A stretch of DNA of 64,000 bases from Janthinobacterium sp. Marseille (GTDB lineage: Bacteria > Pseudomonadota > Gammaproteobacteria > Burkholderiales > Burkholderiaceae_D), in the NCBI RefSeq assembly GCF_000013625.1, contig NC_009659.1, forward strand, positions 1,922,001 through 1,986,000. The letters are read 5' to 3'. Shown here one piece after another: positions 29,853 through 38,795 of the stretch (its first letter is position 1; each line of letters opens with the position of its first letter). The notes under the pieces were generated by a model, which worked only from the letters and a program-made list of their open reading frames with translations, did no database searches and was not told where the DNA came from. Both the position numbers and the translations under genes were made by a program.

Positions 29853-31733
29853 ATGTCAGCCCGCTCAACTATGTCTGTATCTCGTCGTCGTTTCGTTAAA
29901 GGCCTTGCCGCGGGAGGGGTTTTGCTAGGTGTTTCAACCCCTTTGCGCCATGTTCTTGCGCAAGATGTCATCGCATCAGGAACTGCCGCCCCTGTGCTCA
30001 AGGGGACACAGTTTGATTTAGTCGTAGCGGAGTCGCCAGTCAACTTCACTGGCAAACCGGCAATTGCAACTACTATCAACGGCACGCTGCCGGCGCCCAC
30101 ACTACGCTGGAAAGAAGGCGAAACAGTCACTATCAGGGTGACTAATCGCCTAGCCGTCTCGACATCGATACACTGGCACGGAATTATCCTGCCTTTTCAG
30201 ATGGATGGTGTGCCAGGCATTAGTTTTAATGGTATTGCGCCAGGGGAGACGTTCACTTATCGCTTTAAGGTTCAGCAAAGCGGCACTTATTGGTACCACT
30301 CCCATTCAGGTTTTCAGGAGCAGACGGGCATGTTCGGCGCGATCATTATCGATCCCGCTGAAGGAAAAGATATTGCGGCCGATCGCGAACACGTCTTATT
30401 GCTCTCGGATTGGATGGATGACGACCCAATGACTGTGTTGGGCCGCTTAAAAAAACAAGGTGATTATTACAACTACGGACAGTTGACGGCAGGAGAGTTC
30501 TTCAGTGATGTATCGAAAGATGGTTGGAAAGCAGCCCTCTCGAAACGGAAGATGTGGAACGAAATGCGGATGAATCCCACCGACATGGGAGATTTGTCGG
30601 CGGCCGTCTTGACCTTCCTGACAAATGGCATTACGCCAGCAGGCAACTGGACTGGACTTTTCCAGAAGGGAGAAAAGATTCGCCTGCGCTGTATTAACGG
30701 ATCCGGCAACACTTTTTATGACGTACGCATTCCAGGGTTGAAGTTAAAAGTAGTTCAGGTTGATGGCGTCAACATTGAGCCGATTTCCGTGGATGAATTC
30801 CGTTTTGGCCCTGGTGAAACATGTGATGTGGTCGTCGAACCCAAGGACGACGTTTACACCATCTTTTCTCAAACCATGGATCGAACGGGTTATGCGCTGG
30901 GTACCTTGGCAGTCAAGTCAGGTTTGCGCGCTCCTGTCCCCGCAATCGACAAGTTGGAATGGCTGAGCATGGAAGACATGATGGGCGATATGTCTAACAT
31001 GGCGGGCATGGACCACGGCGCGATGAATATGGGTGGCATGAGTATGGACAATATGGATATGTCTGGCATGTCGAGTATGGAAGGTGACAGCATGGCTCAG
31101 ATGCCCAATATGGCTGGCATGGACCATAGCGCAATGGGCATGCAGCACGGTGGCATGGCCATGGATCATTCTCAACATGCAGCAAACTCTGATCCACTCA
31201 AGATCCCAAGCAAAAAACCTCGTCATGCCAGTACCGAATATGGAGCCAGTACGGACAATCGTATCGACTCACCACGTACCTCTTTGAGCGATCCTGGCGT
31301 CGGACTGCGTAACAATGGTCGTCGCGTACTTACGCTGGCAGATATGCATACGATCGGCGGCCCTCTGGACCCGCGCGGACCAGGTCGCGAGATCGAGCTG
31401 CATTTGACTGGAAATATGGAGCGATACACCTGGTCATTTGATGGCTTGGAGTTCGGCAAATCCAGTCCCGTGCATTTTAAATATGGCGAGCGAGTGAGAG
31501 TCATTCTGCAGAACGACACCATGATGACGCATCCGATGCATTTGCATGGCGTATGGAGCGAACTCGAGACACCAGAAGGCGAGTTCTTGGCGAGACGTCA
31601 TACCATTCCGGTCCAACCTGCACAAAGGATCAGCTTTTTGGTCACGGCAGATGCTCTGGGACGCTGGGCTTGGCACTGCCACCTCATGATGCACATGGAT
31701 GCCGGCATGTTCCGGGAAGTGATCATTGCATGA
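29853..31733 (+). CDS. copA: CopA/PcoA periplasmic multicopper oxidase (626 aa)
   Basis: Tat-exported oxidase that converts periplasmic Cu(I) to less toxic Cu(II) and may bind extra copper. The start at 29853 has GGAG upstream. A twin-arginine signal (SVSRRRFVKGLAAGGVLLG) is followed by three cupredoxin domains. Copper ligands: HWHG and YHSHSG in domain 1; HPMHLHG and WHCHLMMHMDAGM in domain 3. A Met/His-rich insert (about residues 372-440, many MxGMDH and GMSM units) is the hallmark of the CopA/PcoA type and probably an extra copper store. Followed by copB with an ATGA overlap or near-overlap. An upstream in-frame ATG at 29802 would hide the Tat signal behind 17 residues. Confidence 0.95.
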   Translation: MSARSTMSVSRRRFVKGLAAGGVLLGVSTPLRHVLAQDVIASGTAAPVLKGTQFDLVVAESPVNFTGKPAIATTINGTLPAPTLRWKEGETVTIRVTNRLAVSTSIHWHGIILPFQMDGVPGISFNGIAPGETFTYRFKVQQSGTYWYHSHSGFQEQTGMFGAIIIDPAEGKDIAADREHVLLLSDWMDDDPMTVLGRLKKQGDYYNYGQLTAGEFFSDVSKDGWKAALSKRKMWNEMRMNPTDMGDLSAAVLTFLTNGITPAGNWTGLFQKGEKIRLRCINGSGNTFYDVRIPGLKLKVVQVDGVNIEPISVDEFRFGPGETCDVVVEPKDDVYTIFSQTMDRTGYALGTLAVKSGLRAPVPAIDKLEWLSMEDMMGDMSNMAGMDHGAMNMGGMSMDNMDMSGMSSMEGDSMAQMPNMAGMDHSAMGMQHGGMAMDHSQHAANSDPLKIPSKKPRHASTEYGASTDNRIDSPRTSLSDPGVGLRNNGRRVLTLADMHTIGGPLDPRGPGREIELHLTGNMERYTWSFDGLEFGKSSPVHFKYGERVRVILQNDTMMTHPMHLHGVWSELETPEGEFLARRHTIPVQPAQRISFLVTADALGRWAWHCHLMMHMDAGMFREVIIA

Positions 31734-31762
31734 TTACCATCACCAAACCAAGGATTCCAAGT

Positions 31763-32743
31763 ATGCCTAATTTTATAGTTAGCAAGGCTTTTTTCGCATC
31801 GCTGATTTGCGTCGCTTCGTCTGCCGCATTGGCGCAGAGTGCGCCAGATAATCATAGTAGCCATGGGCAAATGGGCATTCAAAGCGCTACGGATGCCGGC
31901 TTCGGGACGATGGATGACAGTGCGGCCCCACCAGCATCAAATGCTGCCGGTCATGGGAATATGCAAATGGGTGGTATGTCTGGAATGTCTGATATGGGAG
32001 GAGGCTCTGCGCCTGCAGATGCGCGCGACCCTCATGCCTACTCGGGCGGATATCAGCTGGGAACCGGGCTATACGCTGTTGGCGAGCAACGCTCTTTGAT
32101 GATGGCTGACGAACACAAGTTCGTTTCGTTATTGGCAGACCGTTTTGAGCGAGGTCATAGCAATGGCGGCAATTCAAATTCTTATGAATTACAAGCTTGG
32201 TACGGAGACAGTTATAACAAACTTACAGTGAAAGCTGAAGGTGAGGTGGCGAAAGGGCGCGTCGAAGACGCACGTACTGAGCTCCTTTGGGCTAAGGCCT
32301 TTCATCCATACTGGGATGTGCAGGCCGGTGTACGTAACGATATAAACGCCAATGGCCCCTCGCGAAATTGGTTGGCATTTGGGGTACAGGGGTTGGCTCC
32401 TTATTGGTTTGAGGTGGACGCTACAGCTTACCTCGGCGCGGAAGGACGCACTGCATTTCGATTGTCGGCTGAATACGAGCTTTTACTCACTCAGCGGCTT
32501 ATCTTGCAACCCCGGGTAGAAACAAACGTATATGGTAAAGACGACCCTGAAGTCGGCGTAGGGCGCGGACTTTCCAACGCAACATTCGGAGTACGGTTGC
32601 GTTACGAGTTTAGTCGTCAGTTCGCACCATATATCGGCATTGAACGCAGCGCGCGTTTTGGCCGCACGGCTACTTTAGTACGCAATGCCGGGGGAGATGC
32701 CCGGCAGACTCAAGTTGTCGCCGGCGTAAGATTTTGGTTTTAA
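31763..32743 (+). CDS. copB: CopB/PcoB outer membrane copper-resistance protein (326 aa)
   Basis: Outer-membrane barrel that lowers copper entry or sequesters copper. The ATG at 31763 gives a signal peptide (NFIVSKAFFASLICVASSAA, cleaved after LAQ) behind AAGGA; the in-frame ATG at 31730 overlaps the copA stop and is an alternative. An N-terminal Met/His-rich segment (QMGGMSGMSDMGGG) precedes the barrel domain, which starts near DPHAYSGGYQLGTG and ends in F (VVAGVRFWF), typical of outer-membrane insertion. Family fit is clear from YELQAWYGDSYNKLTVKAEG and LAPYWFEVDATAYLG. Third in order after cusR and copA; 37 bases before copC. Confidence 0.92.
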   Translation: MPNFIVSKAFFASLICVASSAALAQSAPDNHSSHGQMGIQSATDAGFGTMDDSAAPPASNAAGHGNMQMGGMSGMSDMGGGSAPADARDPHAYSGGYQLGTGLYAVGEQRSLMMADEHKFVSLLADRFERGHSNGGNSNSYELQAWYGDSYNKLTVKAEGEVAKGRVEDARTELLWAKAFHPYWDVQAGVRNDINANGPSRNWLAFGVQGLAPYWFEVDATAYLGAEGRTAFRLSAEYELLLTQRLILQPRVETNVYGKDDPEVGVGRGLSNATFGVRLRYEFSRQFAPYIGIERSARFGRTATLVRNAGGDARQTQVVAGVRFWF

Positions 32744-32780
32744 GTGCTTCACAATCTTCCACAAACTTTAAAGGAGTATC

Positions 32781-33158
32781 ATGTTTAACATCCGTAATAT
32801 ACGTCAGATTGGCGTCGCCGCTCTCGTCACCTTGGTGGCAACCTCTGCATTCGCACACCCTAGTTTGGTTGAGTCTACGCCAAAGGATAATTCTGAGGGG
32901 CCAGCTCCGGCGAAAATCGAATTGCGTTTCTCTGAAAATCTCACAAAACAGTTTTCAGGCGCTAATTTGATCATGGCGGAAATGCCTGGCATGGGCGCCA
33001 TGAAAATGGCTGCTAAGATCGGAGGCACCGATGACCCGAAAGTCATGGTGTTGACACCAAATCAGCCGTTGACGCCGGGAAAATATAACGTTGAATGGCG
33101 CGCAGTGTCGACAGATACCCATCCAATCACGGGCAAGATTACGTTTACCGTAAAGTGA
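32781..33158 (+). CDS. copC: CopC periplasmic copper-binding protein (125 aa)
   Basis: Small beta-barrel carrier that hands copper to CopD or the oxidase. The signal peptide ends SAFA and leaves histidine as the first mature residue (HPSLVESTPKD), as in CopC, where this His binds Cu(II). Met-rich loop MAEMPGMGAMKM gives the Cu(I) site, and the C-terminal WRAVSTDTHPITGKITFTV is the conserved Cu(II) segment. An AAGGAG site precedes the ATG. The copD gene follows after 7 bases. Confidence 0.95.
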   Translation: MFNIRNIRQIGVAALVTLVATSAFAHPSLVESTPKDNSEGPAPAKIELRFSENLTKQFSGANLIMAEMPGMGAMKMAAKIGGTDDPKVMVLTPNQPLTPGKYNVEWRAVSTDTHPITGKITFTVK

Positions 33159-33165
33159 GGAACGG

Positions 33166-34086
33166 ATGGACTGGGCAAATGTGATCGTTCGCTTTTCTTT
33201 ATATCTGGATTTGATGTTGGTTTTTGGACTCCCTTTATTTGCCCTGTACTCCCTAAAGCCCGATGAGAGGGAGTCCATTACAGCTAAGCGATTTGTAGTA
33301 AAAAGCAAGATGCTGGCGATTATTGCAATCGTTTTATCAATTGTAGGGCTCGTTGTTTCAACCAAAATGATGAGTGGAGCGGAAAGCTATTTTGATATAG
33401 CACCGGATGCATTTTCCATGGCGCTATTTGAGATGAGTTTTGGTACGGCATTGCTCATCCGTTTGGCAGCATTGGCTTTATTTGTCGCTCTTGCCACTAG
33501 TATATTAACCAGACGACCGGCTTATCAGCTTGTTTTAATGACCGTTTTCGGGGGCATAGCTCTGGCAACCTTAGCGTGGGGCGGGCACGGTGTTATGAAT
33601 GAAGATGTCAAAGGGTTCGTCCATTTGGGCGCTGACATTGTCCACCTAATTGCTGCGGGAGCATGGATCGGGGCATTAGCATCCTTTGTGTTACTTCTGC
33701 GCTGGGTACCAAAGGGTGGACGCGCTGAAGTGGAACAACTGGGTCGTATGTTGAATGGATTCGCAATAATGGGGAGCGTCATAGTTTCCACTCTGCTAGT
33801 AACGGGCACGATAAACTATTTGATGATTTCAGGATTGAACTTCAGCAGTATATTTACCACCACATACGGCGTCCTACTAACGATAAAGCTAGCATTCTTT
33901 CTGGCCATGCTCGCTTTAGCGGCCGCCAACCGTTATCGATTGACGCCTAAGCTTGAAGCTTCGATTGCTAACGACAATCACGGCCCGGCTATTGCTGCTC
34001 TAAGAAGTAGCTTGGTTTTGGAATCTGGCTGCGCTTTACTGATTTTGGCGCTGATAGCGTGCTTAGGAATGCTTAATCCTTTCTAA
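33166..34086 (+). CDS. copD: CopD copper-resistance inner membrane protein (306 aa)
   Basis: Inner-membrane protein thought to take copper from CopC into the cytoplasm for CopA loading. Eight hydrophobic segments are seen. Conserved residues include HGVMNED, HLGADIVHLIAAGAWIGALASF and NRYRLTPKLE, all characteristic of CopD. Shine-Dalgarno GAGGAA overlaps the end of copC. Last of the copABCD set; no clear terminator follows, only an A/T-rich 109-base gap before the next small gene. Confidence 0.92.
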   Translation: MDWANVIVRFSLYLDLMLVFGLPLFALYSLKPDERESITAKRFVVKSKMLAIIAIVLSIVGLVVSTKMMSGAESYFDIAPDAFSMALFEMSFGTALLIRLAALALFVALATSILTRRPAYQLVLMTVFGGIALATLAWGGHGVMNEDVKGFVHLGADIVHLIAAGAWIGALASFVLLLRWVPKGGRAEVEQLGRMLNGFAIMGSVIVSTLLVTGTINYLMISGLNFSSIFTTTYGVLLTIKLAFFLAMLALAAANRYRLTPKLEASIANDNHGPAIAALRSSLVLESGCALLILALIACLGMLNPF

Positions 34087-34195
34087 CGCTGATCGAGATT
34101 CACTGAGTTATTGGCGACATAAAAATATGCGACGTATTATGAAAACTGATTTCGTGTTTAAAAGAAATTTTTCGTTTTAGGCAACGATAGTCGAT

Positions 34196-34588
34196 ATGGA
34201 CATGGTGCTTTCAAAGTGCTTCACGTTGGCCATGTTGGTCATATTTTTATTTATGACCAACATGGGCGTTTGGAGCAATTATTCGCACTTTCTTATACAC
34301 GACCTTGAACATGAAGTTAATGTGGTTTCAGAAACCACTACGACGAATTATGTTTCATTACATGATACGGATATTGCAGACAACATAAGCGCTAATAGTT
34401 CGCTGAGTGTTGAACATGAATTACTGCATGCAGCGAACCAACTACAATTTTTTCTAGGCATCAACCTCAAAATTTCTTTTCTTTCGATCGCGTCGTTCAT
34501 TGATGCGTATTTTAATGTTGTATCCATGCCCCTTGCGGCAATCGATGCGCCATTTCGCCCCCCTAGATTTTCGCCTCTCCCAATCTAG
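34196..34588 (+). CDS. Small membrane/exported protein, CzcI-like C-terminus (130 aa)
   Basis: Not a clearly named family. One N-terminal hydrophobic segment (FTLAMLVIFLFMTNMGVW, probably a signal or anchor), then a His-containing periplasmic part (HFLIHDLEHEV; SVEHELLHAANQLQFFL) and a C-terminus APFRPPRFSPLP. The ending resembles that of the 35842 protein (LLRPPRLAF), and small CzcI proteins in czc operons also have a His-rich body and an RPPR ending, so both may be variants of one family. It lies between copD and a glycosyltransferase, all in one direction. A role in zinc/cobalt sensing or buffering is only a guess. Confidence 0.6.
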   Translation: MDMVLSKCFTLAMLVIFLFMTNMGVWSNYSHFLIHDLEHEVNVVSETTTTNYVSLHDTDIADNISANSSLSVEHELLHAANQLQFFLGINLKISFLSIASFIDAYFNVVSMPLAAIDAPFRPPRFSPLPI

Positions 34589-34801
34589 TAATCCGTCTGT
34601 GTTTTTAAGCATGCGGAACTACTAGTTCTTTAAAAAGCTACATCAAGAAGCACATCTTGCTTTGGCGTTATTTCGCGGCTTGAATTGTCAATCTTGATAA
34701 TTTTTTTCCGCGCATTGATGGAAGTATTTCTATTTGAATAATTAACTAGTTATTCATCATCTATGCGCGCTGTAATTTTTCATAAAGAATAGAAAAGTGC
34801 G

Positions 34802-35845
34802 ATGGAAAATTTATTTCAGATTCCCTCTATTGATGGGAGTAGGGCTGTTTCATACAAATTATCTGTAATTGTCCCTTTGTTCAATGAGGAAAGCGTGCTA
34901 CGGATATTCCATGAGCGCTTAGAAATGGCGCTGTCAGGCCTTAAGCACGAATGGGAAGTTATTTATGTCGACGATGGAAGCACCGATAGTTCTCATAATA
35001 TATTGCAGCAGTTGCGCGTACAAAGCTTCAGGGTCGGTGTAGCCCGCTTCACCAGAAATTTTGGCAAAGAAGAGGCCATGAGTGCAGGCTTGCGTTTAGC
35101 AACGGGAGATGCAGCAGTCATTATCGACTCGGATCTTCAAGATCCACCAGAATTGATACCATCAATGATTGAAGCCTGGTTGGCTGGTGCGGATATCGTT
35201 AATATGCGTAGGCGCCATCGCAGTGGTGAGTCTTGGGTAAAAAAAGTAACCGCACACGCTTTCTATCGCGTCATTAACCGTTTAAGTGATGTTCCCGTTC
35301 CTGCTGACGTCGGAGATTTTCGTTTGTTGAGCAGACGAGCTATAAATGCGCTCAATCTTTTACAAGAACGAAATCGTTTTATGAAAGGGCTGTTTGCTTG
35401 GATAGGATACAAGCATGTGACCCTGGACTATAATCGCGCCGCTCGAGCCGCGGGAAAGACTAAATGGCGCTATTGGAGATTATGGAACTTTGCCCTTGAG
35501 GGAATCACTGGCTTCTCTGTGGCCCCATTAAAAATCGCAACCTATCTAGGTTCAGTTTGTGCCGGTATGGCCTTTTTTTATGCGATGTATTTTTTGCTAA
35601 AAACTGTACTTATTGGCGAATCTGTTAGAGGGTTCCCGACGTTGATTGTCACTGTAATGATTCTTGGTGGCTTGCAATTGATGGCGATTGGAATTATCGG
35701 GGAGTACCTCGGAAGACTTTTCATTGAAAGCAAACGACGTCCACTGTACTTACTGGAGGATTATCAGCCGCCGTCACTTTCTAAGGACGTAGAAAATCTT
35801 ATGGAGATCTGTCAGTTACATACTGATATAATCGCCCGGACATGA
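34802..35845 (+). CDS. Family-2 glycosyltransferase, GtrB/ArnC-like, polyprenyl-phosphate type (347 aa)
   Basis: Membrane-anchored enzyme that would transfer a sugar to undecaprenyl phosphate. The catalytic half has LSVIVPLFNEESVL, YVDDGSTDSS and IIDSDLQDPPELI (the DxD metal site), with NFGKEEAMSAGL, matching the DPM1/GtrB group. Two membrane helices at the end (about 245-265 and 280-305) precede GEYLGRLFIESKRRPLYLLED, the standard ending. The next gene starts at ATGA overlapping the stop, so they are coupled. Its presence between two small CzcI-like genes suggests an envelope modification that goes with metal resistance, but no partner flippase or second transferase is here. Confidence 0.88.
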   Translation: MENLFQIPSIDGSRAVSYKLSVIVPLFNEESVLRIFHERLEMALSGLKHEWEVIYVDDGSTDSSHNILQQLRVQSFRVGVARFTRNFGKEEAMSAGLRLATGDAAVIIDSDLQDPPELIPSMIEAWLAGADIVNMRRRHRSGESWVKKVTAHAFYRVINRLSDVPVPADVGDFRLLSRRAINALNLLQERNRFMKGLFAWIGYKHVTLDYNRAARAAGKTKWRYWRLWNFALEGITGFSVAPLKIATYLGSVCAGMAFFYAMYFLLKTVLIGESVRGFPTLIVTVMILGGLQLMAIGIIGEYLGRLFIESKRRPLYLLEDYQPPSLSKDVENLMEICQLHTDIIART

Positions 35846-36228
35846 AAAAGGTGACCTTAATATTGCTGATATTAGTGCTTCCGTTGCAAGCTTTTGCTGC
35901 AATGGAACGTAATCTTACGCATATATTAAGCGGATCTGGGATGGAATTTGTCCTTAAACACATAACTGAACATGCCAACCTCGTCATGCACCATCACGAT
36001 GGCGATGGTTTGATTGTTGATGACGATGCTACACACGCCGATCATTCCCAAAAATCGGTACAGCATCTCGCCGACTATGAGCACGGCTACAGCATGAACA
36101 TCTTGCTGCCTGCGTTTAATCAACTAGGCTTGGTAGCTATTGAACGTATCGCGCCTTCTTTTTGGCCAGAAGTTTTTTCTGACCGAACTACCTCCCCACT
36201 TCTCCGTCCCCCTCGTTTAGCCTTCTGA
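35842..36228 (+). CDS. Small periplasmic His-rich protein, CzcI-like (128 aa)
   Basis: Signal peptide (KKVTLILLILVLPLQAFA) followed by a His/Asp-rich body: HITEHANLVMHHHDGDG, HADHSQKSVQHLADYEHG, and a C-terminal SPLLRPPRLAF. Small His-rich proteins with an RPPR ending are found at the head of czcCBA operons (CzcI), where they affect regulation; here it is 90 bases upstream of czcC, the same position. The 12-base dyad TACGAT/ATCGTA in the following gap (about 36251-36267) might be a regulatory site. The protein overlaps the preceding glycosyltransferase gene by 4 bases. Metal binding is inferred from composition. Confidence 0.65.
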   Translation: MKKVTLILLILVLPLQAFAAMERNLTHILSGSGMEFVLKHITEHANLVMHHHDGDGLIVDDDATHADHSQKSVQHLADYEHGYSMNILLPAFNQLGLVAIERIAPSFWPEVFSDRTTSPLLRPPRLAF

Positions 36229-36318
36229 AACCGGGCTCTGTTTACTTGTACGATCTTAAATCGTATATAAAACATTGCCCGTCGTACTGCATCCAGTTCA
36301 ATCCAGCAGGGGCTTTTC

Positions 36319-37608
36319 ATGCAAATAACATCTGTTCGTTTGCGCGCGCTGTCGCGTGGACGTCCATCGGACCTTGCCGTCCGGCGAACTATTTTGTCTT
36401 TCATTTTCGTTTCGGTTACCGCAATTAGTCAGGCAGCTGAGACGCCATCCTTTGCGGCGCTTCTCCAGCAATCTCAGGTGCGAGCGCCACAGTTACTTGA
36501 GCAAGCTGCCAACGTGCGAGCAGCCAATGCCGATGTCCGTCAGGCCTCTGCCTGGATTAATCCGACTCTGAACGCTACTGCAGAAAATCTCGGTGCGCCT
36601 CAGTCCGGTGGTGTTAGCCAACGGCAAGACACGTACACCGTTACACAGGTGTTTGAAATCGGTGGCAAACGTTCGGCTCGCATTGAGGCCGCGCAGCTTA
36701 AATCTGTCGCCAGTGGGGCACGTGAGCGTCAGACCCGTCTTGCATTCGCAAGCGAATTGGCGGTGGTTTACGCAACTGCTGAGGCGATGCAACAGCGCAA
36801 AGAAGTGAGCGAGGCAGAACTTACGCGTGCCACCGCCGATTTGCGAGCGGCTCAAGCACTAGTGAAGGCTGGACGTGAAGCCGAGCTACGTCTTGCACAA
36901 GCGCGCGCGAGCATGGCTGCTGCGCAAGCTGCTGTGCAGTCCGTCACTGCTGATGCGACAGAGGCTTTGGAGAGATTGTCAGCTTTGGTCGGCTCGGTCG
37001 AACCATACAGCCGTATAAGCCATCCTTTTATGAACCTAATTGTTGTACCACGCTTTCAAGACGGCAAGTCTTTTGCAGAAGCACCTGCGGTGACAAGCGC
37101 CGTTGCCGAACAGGAGGCCATCGCTGCTCAGGTCAAGGTCGAGGAGAAGCGTTGGGTACCCGATCTCGGAGTAACCATTGGTATGCGTGAGTTTGGCTGG
37201 ACTAACGAAAAAGCAGCAACCGTCGGATTGACTTTAACGATCCCGCTATTCGACCGTAATAAGGCTGGCATCGATGCGGCAAAGGAACGTGCGATCAGCG
37301 CTGCAATGCGCCTTGACGCCGTTCGGTTGGAAACAATGGCCGTGCGTCGCTCGGCGATGGTGCAGGTTCAAGCATCCGAGCGGCGCTTGGATGCTGTCGA
37401 ACAAGGCGAAGCAGCGGCCAGTGAAGCTTATCGTTTAGGGCGCATCGGCTACGAATCCGGCAAGACGTCCCTGCTTGAGCTATTGGCAATACGTAGAGCT
37501 CTGTCTGAAGCGCAAGCAACAACTATCGACGCTCGCTTATCCCGTGTGCGTGCGCTTGCCACCCTCTCATTGGCCGAAGGCCGTAACGTATTTGGAGAAG
37601 CACCATGA
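36319..37608 (+). CDS. czcC: CzcC-like outer membrane factor, TolC family (429 aa)
   Basis: Outer-membrane channel for the Co/Zn/Cd pump encoded next. A long N-terminal leader (signal hydrophobic core TILSFIFVSVTAISQA, cleaved near AAE) precedes two outer-membrane-efflux repeats. Distinct CzcC features are NPTLNATAENLGAP, TYTVTQVFEIGGKRSARI and VGLTLTIPLFDRNKAGIDAAKERA. AGGGG precedes the ATG. It overlaps czcB by 4 bases. The start may be somewhat downstream, since the first 30 residues are Arg-rich. Confidence 0.9.
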   Translation: MQITSVRLRALSRGRPSDLAVRRTILSFIFVSVTAISQAAETPSFAALLQQSQVRAPQLLEQAANVRAANADVRQASAWINPTLNATAENLGAPQSGGVSQRQDTYTVTQVFEIGGKRSARIEAAQLKSVASGARERQTRLAFASELAVVYATAEAMQQRKEVSEAELTRATADLRAAQALVKAGREAELRLAQARASMAAAQAAVQSVTADATEALERLSALVGSVEPYSRISHPFMNLIVVPRFQDGKSFAEAPAVTSAVAEQEAIAAQVKVEEKRWVPDLGVTIGMREFGWTNEKAATVGLTLTIPLFDRNKAGIDAAKERAISAAMRLDAVRLETMAVRRSAMVQVQASERRLDAVEQGEAAASEAYRLGRIGYESGKTSLLELLAIRRALSEAQATTIDARLSRVRALATLSLAEGRNVFGEAP

Positions 37609-38795
37609 AGCAACAACAACGTTTGCAGTTGGGCTGGCCGGTTGTCGTTAGTCTGACAGCAGTTACCGCAGCTCTGGGATTTGGCACTGCTAATTGGCTG
37701 GCCAAGCATGATGCGCCGACTGTTGCGCAAAGTAATGTAGAGACCGTGTCTGCACCTGTTGCCCCACCAGCTACCAGTGACAGTGGCGATGAGGTCAAAA
37801 TTCCTGCCGAATATCTGTCCGTTTCCAAAATTACCGTTGAGGCGATCGGAAGTGGAGGTTTGGAAGCAGAAATCCTTACTGCTGGCACTGTAGTAGCAGC
37901 ACCAAATAGTGAGGCCGTGATCATGGCGCGCGCTTCTGGCAATGTGACGCAGGTTAGTCGCCAGTTAGGCGACACCGTGCGTGCTGGCGAAACTTTGGCT
38001 CAGGTCAGTTCTCTCGAAGCGGCGGCCATGAACGCTGATCGTAATGTGGCGATTGCCAGAGTTGATCTAGCTCGCAAGAACTATGCACGCGAATATAGTT
38101 TGTTCGAGCAAGGTGTGACGCCGCGCCAAGAGATGGAGGCGGCACAATCGGCTCTGACTGTTGCAGAGAGCGAGGCGCTTCGCGCGACTTCCGTGGCTAA
38201 AGCTGCGCAAGTTACCGCTGACGGCAAGTCGGTCGCTGTAGTCAGTCCCATCAGCGGCAAAATTACAGCGCAGACAGTGACGCTAGGCATCTTCGTTCAG
38301 CCCCAGATGGAATTATTCCGCGTTGCTGGAAATGGAAAAGTACTGATAGAAGCTTCACTACCTGTTGCTGATGTCACTCGTGTCGCATCTGGTGACAATG
38401 CCACAATTCTCGCTGCCAACGGTTCTTCTGTTGAAGCTACCGTGCGCTCGGTCACGCCGACAGTCAGTAGTAGCACGCGCACCGCGATTGTCGTTCTGAC
38501 GCCTTCATCGTCTACACGGGAACTAATCGTTGGCGAAGGCGTGCAAGCGCGCCTTCATGTCAAGAATGGTGCTTCTGGCCTGGTGGTGTCGGAGGATGCC
38601 GTGCAAAACGTTAACGGACATGACGTACTGTTCGTGCGCACGAAGGAGGGCTTTCGCGTGCAGCCAGTTCTTGTTGGCACAAGGAGTGGCGGTGTGGCAC
38701 AGATTATTTCTGGTGTTAGCGCCGGCGAAATGGTCGCCACTCGCAATGCTTTCCTAGTGAAGGCTGACATGATCAAGAGTGCTAAGGAAGAATGA
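37605..38795 (+). CDS. czcB: CzcB-like periplasmic adaptor (396 aa)
   Basis: Membrane-fusion subunit of the Co/Zn/Cd efflux complex. One N-terminal anchor (LGWPVVVSLTAVTAALGFGT), then barrel-sandwich half-motifs (VIMARASGNVTQVSRQLGDTVRAG and VVSPISGKITAQTVTLG), a helical hairpin, and beta-barrel domains (GNGKVLIEASLPVADVTRV). Shorter than classical CzcB (about 520 aa) and lacking the His-rich N-terminal HMBD. Overlaps both czcC and czcA by 4 bases. Substrate class is inferred from the pump. Confidence 0.88.
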   Translation: MKQQQRLQLGWPVVVSLTAVTAALGFGTANWLAKHDAPTVAQSNVETVSAPVAPPATSDSGDEVKIPAEYLSVSKITVEAIGSGGLEAEILTAGTVVAAPNSEAVIMARASGNVTQVSRQLGDTVRAGETLAQVSSLEAAAMNADRNVAIARVDLARKNYAREYSLFEQGVTPRQEMEAAQSALTVAESEALRATSVAKAAQVTADGKSVAVVSPISGKITAQTVTLGIFVQPQMELFRVAGNGKVLIEASLPVADVTRVASGDNATILAANGSSVEATVRSVTPTVSSSTRTAIVVLTPSSSTRELIVGEGVQARLHVKNGASGLVVSEDAVQNVNGHDVLFVRTKEGFRVQPVLVGTRSGGVAQIISGVSAGEMVATRNAFLVKADMIKSAKEE

